Assembly (NCBI RefSeq): GCF_029892285.1
Contig: NZ_JARXVM010000015.1
Span: 62,001-126,000 of the forward strand
From: Rhizobium sp. SG_E_25_P2
GTDB taxonomy: Bacteria > Pseudomonadota > Alphaproteobacteria > Rhizobiales > Rhizobiaceae
Reading direction: 5' to 3'
Length of the DNA stretch: 64,000 nt
This document shows positions 62,787-64,000 of the stretch, one piece after another. The stretch's first letter is position 1; each line of letters begins with the position of its first letter. The notes below the pieces were generated by a model. It was not told where the DNA came from. It saw nothing but the letters and a program-made list of their open reading frames with translations, and did no database searches. A program made the translations under genes and the position numbers.

Positions 62787-64000
62787 GCGGCGTCGAAATC
62801 GGACTCTGGTCCTTCCCTGTCCTGATCCTGCTCATTTTCCTGCGCGTGCCGATCGGCGCGGCCATGCTGGGCGTCGGCGTTGTCGGGGCGTGGATGGTCA
62901 CCGGCAAATGGACGGTGATTCTCGCCCAGATGAAGGCGGTGGCGTGGAACACCAACGCCAATTACTCGCTGTCGATCATCCCGCTCTTTCTGCTGATGGG
63001 CCAGTTCGCCGCCCGCGGCGGCCTGAGCCAGGCGCTGTTCAACGCGGCGTCCGCCTTTCTCGGCCATCGCAAGGGCGGCGTCGCGATGGCGGCGATTGGC
63101 GCCTGCGCCGGCTTCGGCTCGATCTGTGGCTCGTCGCTCGCCACCGCCGCCACCATGGCCCAGGTCGCCCTGCCGGAATTGCGCGCCAAGGGCTATTCCG
63201 GCGGTCTCGCCACCGCCTCGCTGGCCGCCGGCGGCACGCTCGGCATTCTCATTCCGCCGTCGGTGGTGCTGGTGCTCTACGCCATCCTCGCCGAACAGAA
63301 TATCGCCAAGCTGTTTCTCGCCGCCTTCGTGCCGGGCATCATCGCGGCGGCGTCCTATCTCGTGGTCGTGGCGATCTATGTGCGCTTTCATCCGGGCTCG
63401 GCCGGGTCTTCCCCGCGCCTTCCCTGGGCAGAGCGCATCCCGGCGCTGATCGCCGTATGGCCGGTGGCGCTGATCTTCTTCCTGGTGGTTGGCGGCATCT
63501 ATCTCGGCTGGTTCACGCCCACCCAGGCCGCCGCCATCGGCGCGGCCGGAACTGGCCTCGTCGCCTGGATGCGCGGCGGGCTGGCCGGCGGCGCGCTGAT
63601 GCAATGCCTCAAGGAAACCGCGGTGTCGACCGGCATGATTTTCTTCATCGTGCTCGGCGCCACCGTGTTCAATTCCTTCCTGGCCTTTTCGCGGCTGCCG
63701 CAGATGGGCGCGGAATGGGTGACGGCGCAGGGCTTTGCGCCGATGACGGTGCTGATCATCATCCTGGTCCTCTATATCGTCTTCGGCTGCATCATGGATT
63801 CGCTGTCCATGATCGTGCTGACCATCCCGATCTTCTTCCCGATCGTCACGGCGATGGATTTCGGCATGACGCCCGAACATTTCGCCATCTGGTTCGGCAT
63901 TCTGGTGCTGATGGTGGCCGAGATCGGCATGATCACGCCGCCGGTGGGGCTCAACCTGTTCATCATCTCGGCCATGGCCCGCACGGTGCCGATCCGCGAG
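62783..64000 (+). CDS. dctM: TRAP transporter large permease, DctM-like (3-prime end outside window)
   Basis: The first 406 codons of the large permease. IPLFLLMGQFAARGGLSQALF, GSICGSSLATAATMAQVALPEL, GTLGILIPPSVVLVLY and the EIGMITPPVGLNLF motifs are the conserved transport core; the two glycine-proline hairpins are visible. It couples sodium or proton flow to substrate import. GGAGG precedes the ATG at 62783. The frame is open to the end of the window, so the last residues are missing. Confidence 0.92.
   Translation, partial: MSGVEIGLWSFPVLILLIFLRVPIGAAMLGVGVVGAWMVTGKWTVILAQMKAVAWNTNANYSLSIIPLFLLMGQFAARGGLSQALFNAASAFLGHRKGGVAMAAIGACAGFGSICGSSLATAATMAQVALPELRAKGYSGGLATASLAAGGTLGILIPPSVVLVLYAILAEQNIAKLFLAAFVPGIIAAASYLVVVAIYVRFHPGSAGSSPRLPWAERIPALIAVWPVALIFFLVVGGIYLGWFTPTQAAAIGAAGTGLVAWMRGGLAGGALMQCLKETAVSTGMIFFIVLGATVFNSFLAFSRLPQMGAEWVTAQGFAPMTVLIIILVLYIVFGCIMDSLSMIVLTIPIFFPIVTAMDFGMTPEHFAIWFGILVLMVAEIGMITPPVGLNLFIISAMARTVPIRE

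Overview
The window reads as chromosomal DNA of an alphaproteobacterium, most likely a member of the Rhizobiales (Hyphomicrobiales). Coding DNA is GC-rich with strong third-position GC. The phn cluster order (phnGHIJKL, then a hexapeptide acetyltransferase, then phnCDEE, phnM, phnN), the FeS-type photolyase, the Rhizobium etli-type asparaginase, the UbiA protein with an N-terminal HAD domain and palindromic repeats with a CTCCCCCT/AGGGGGAG core all fit that order. I cannot name the genus. I see no rRNA, tRNA, CRISPR array, transposase or phage gene.

Layout. 1-1503: end of a cell-surface polysaccharide gene. 1513-6410: a sulfide-detoxification island (MFS transporter, persulfide dioxygenase-like hydrolase, DUF442 sulfurtransferase-like protein, TauE exporter, sulfide:quinone reductase) with related AT-rich candidate operators before the two divergent units. 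6458-11700: a hypothetical protein and a YhaO/YhaN-type nuclease plus SMC-like ATPase pair. 12023-14717: a zinc ABC transporter behind a Zur-like box, with a 41-residue membrane peptide as first gene. 14842-20506: an RTX protein, a three-gene polyprenyl-phosphate/glycan module (HAD-UbiA, polytopic membrane protein, SMR-type protein) and a DCC/DUF4166 pair. 20609-33387: a full C-P lyase and phosphonate uptake cluster with PHO boxes, a PhnF operator and palindromic repeats inserted between genes. 33554-37219: a small protein, a photolyase operon (SDR, photolyase, a 45-residue DUF2256 protein), another small protein and a lipoprotein. 37506-43732: a dipeptide-type ABC transporter interrupted by an unrelated membrane-anchored gene. 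43857-48529: di-heme peroxidase, SDR, class III cyclase, a DUF2442-HTH regulator with its own operator, and a DUF3750 protein. 48616-53077: asparaginase followed by an accessory patch (PIN toxin/antitoxin, a second copy of the asparaginase 3-prime end, HicB-like and immunity-like orphans, an amber-interrupted frame). 53254-58770: a membrane protein and an amine-catabolism unit (AraC regulator, amine permease, 52-residue peptide, copper amine oxidase) with a perfect FNR/FixK-type box. 58911-60600: Phd/VapC pair, small proteins, rpsU and a cold-shock gene. 61052-64000: a TRAP transporter that runs off the window.

How it works together: most units concern nutrient scavenging and detoxification. 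Sulfide is oxidised and the resulting sulfite exported; phosphonates are imported and their C-P bond cleaved under Pho and PhnF control; zinc is imported under Zur; peptides, amines and organic acids are imported and partly oxidised. I found no single new large system. The best leads are the duplicated asparaginase 3-prime end that brackets a toxin-antitoxin pair, the small coupled peptides in the zinc and amine operons, the photolyase-SDR-DUF2256 operon whose SDR lacks the catalytic tyrosine, and the HAD-UbiA glycan module.
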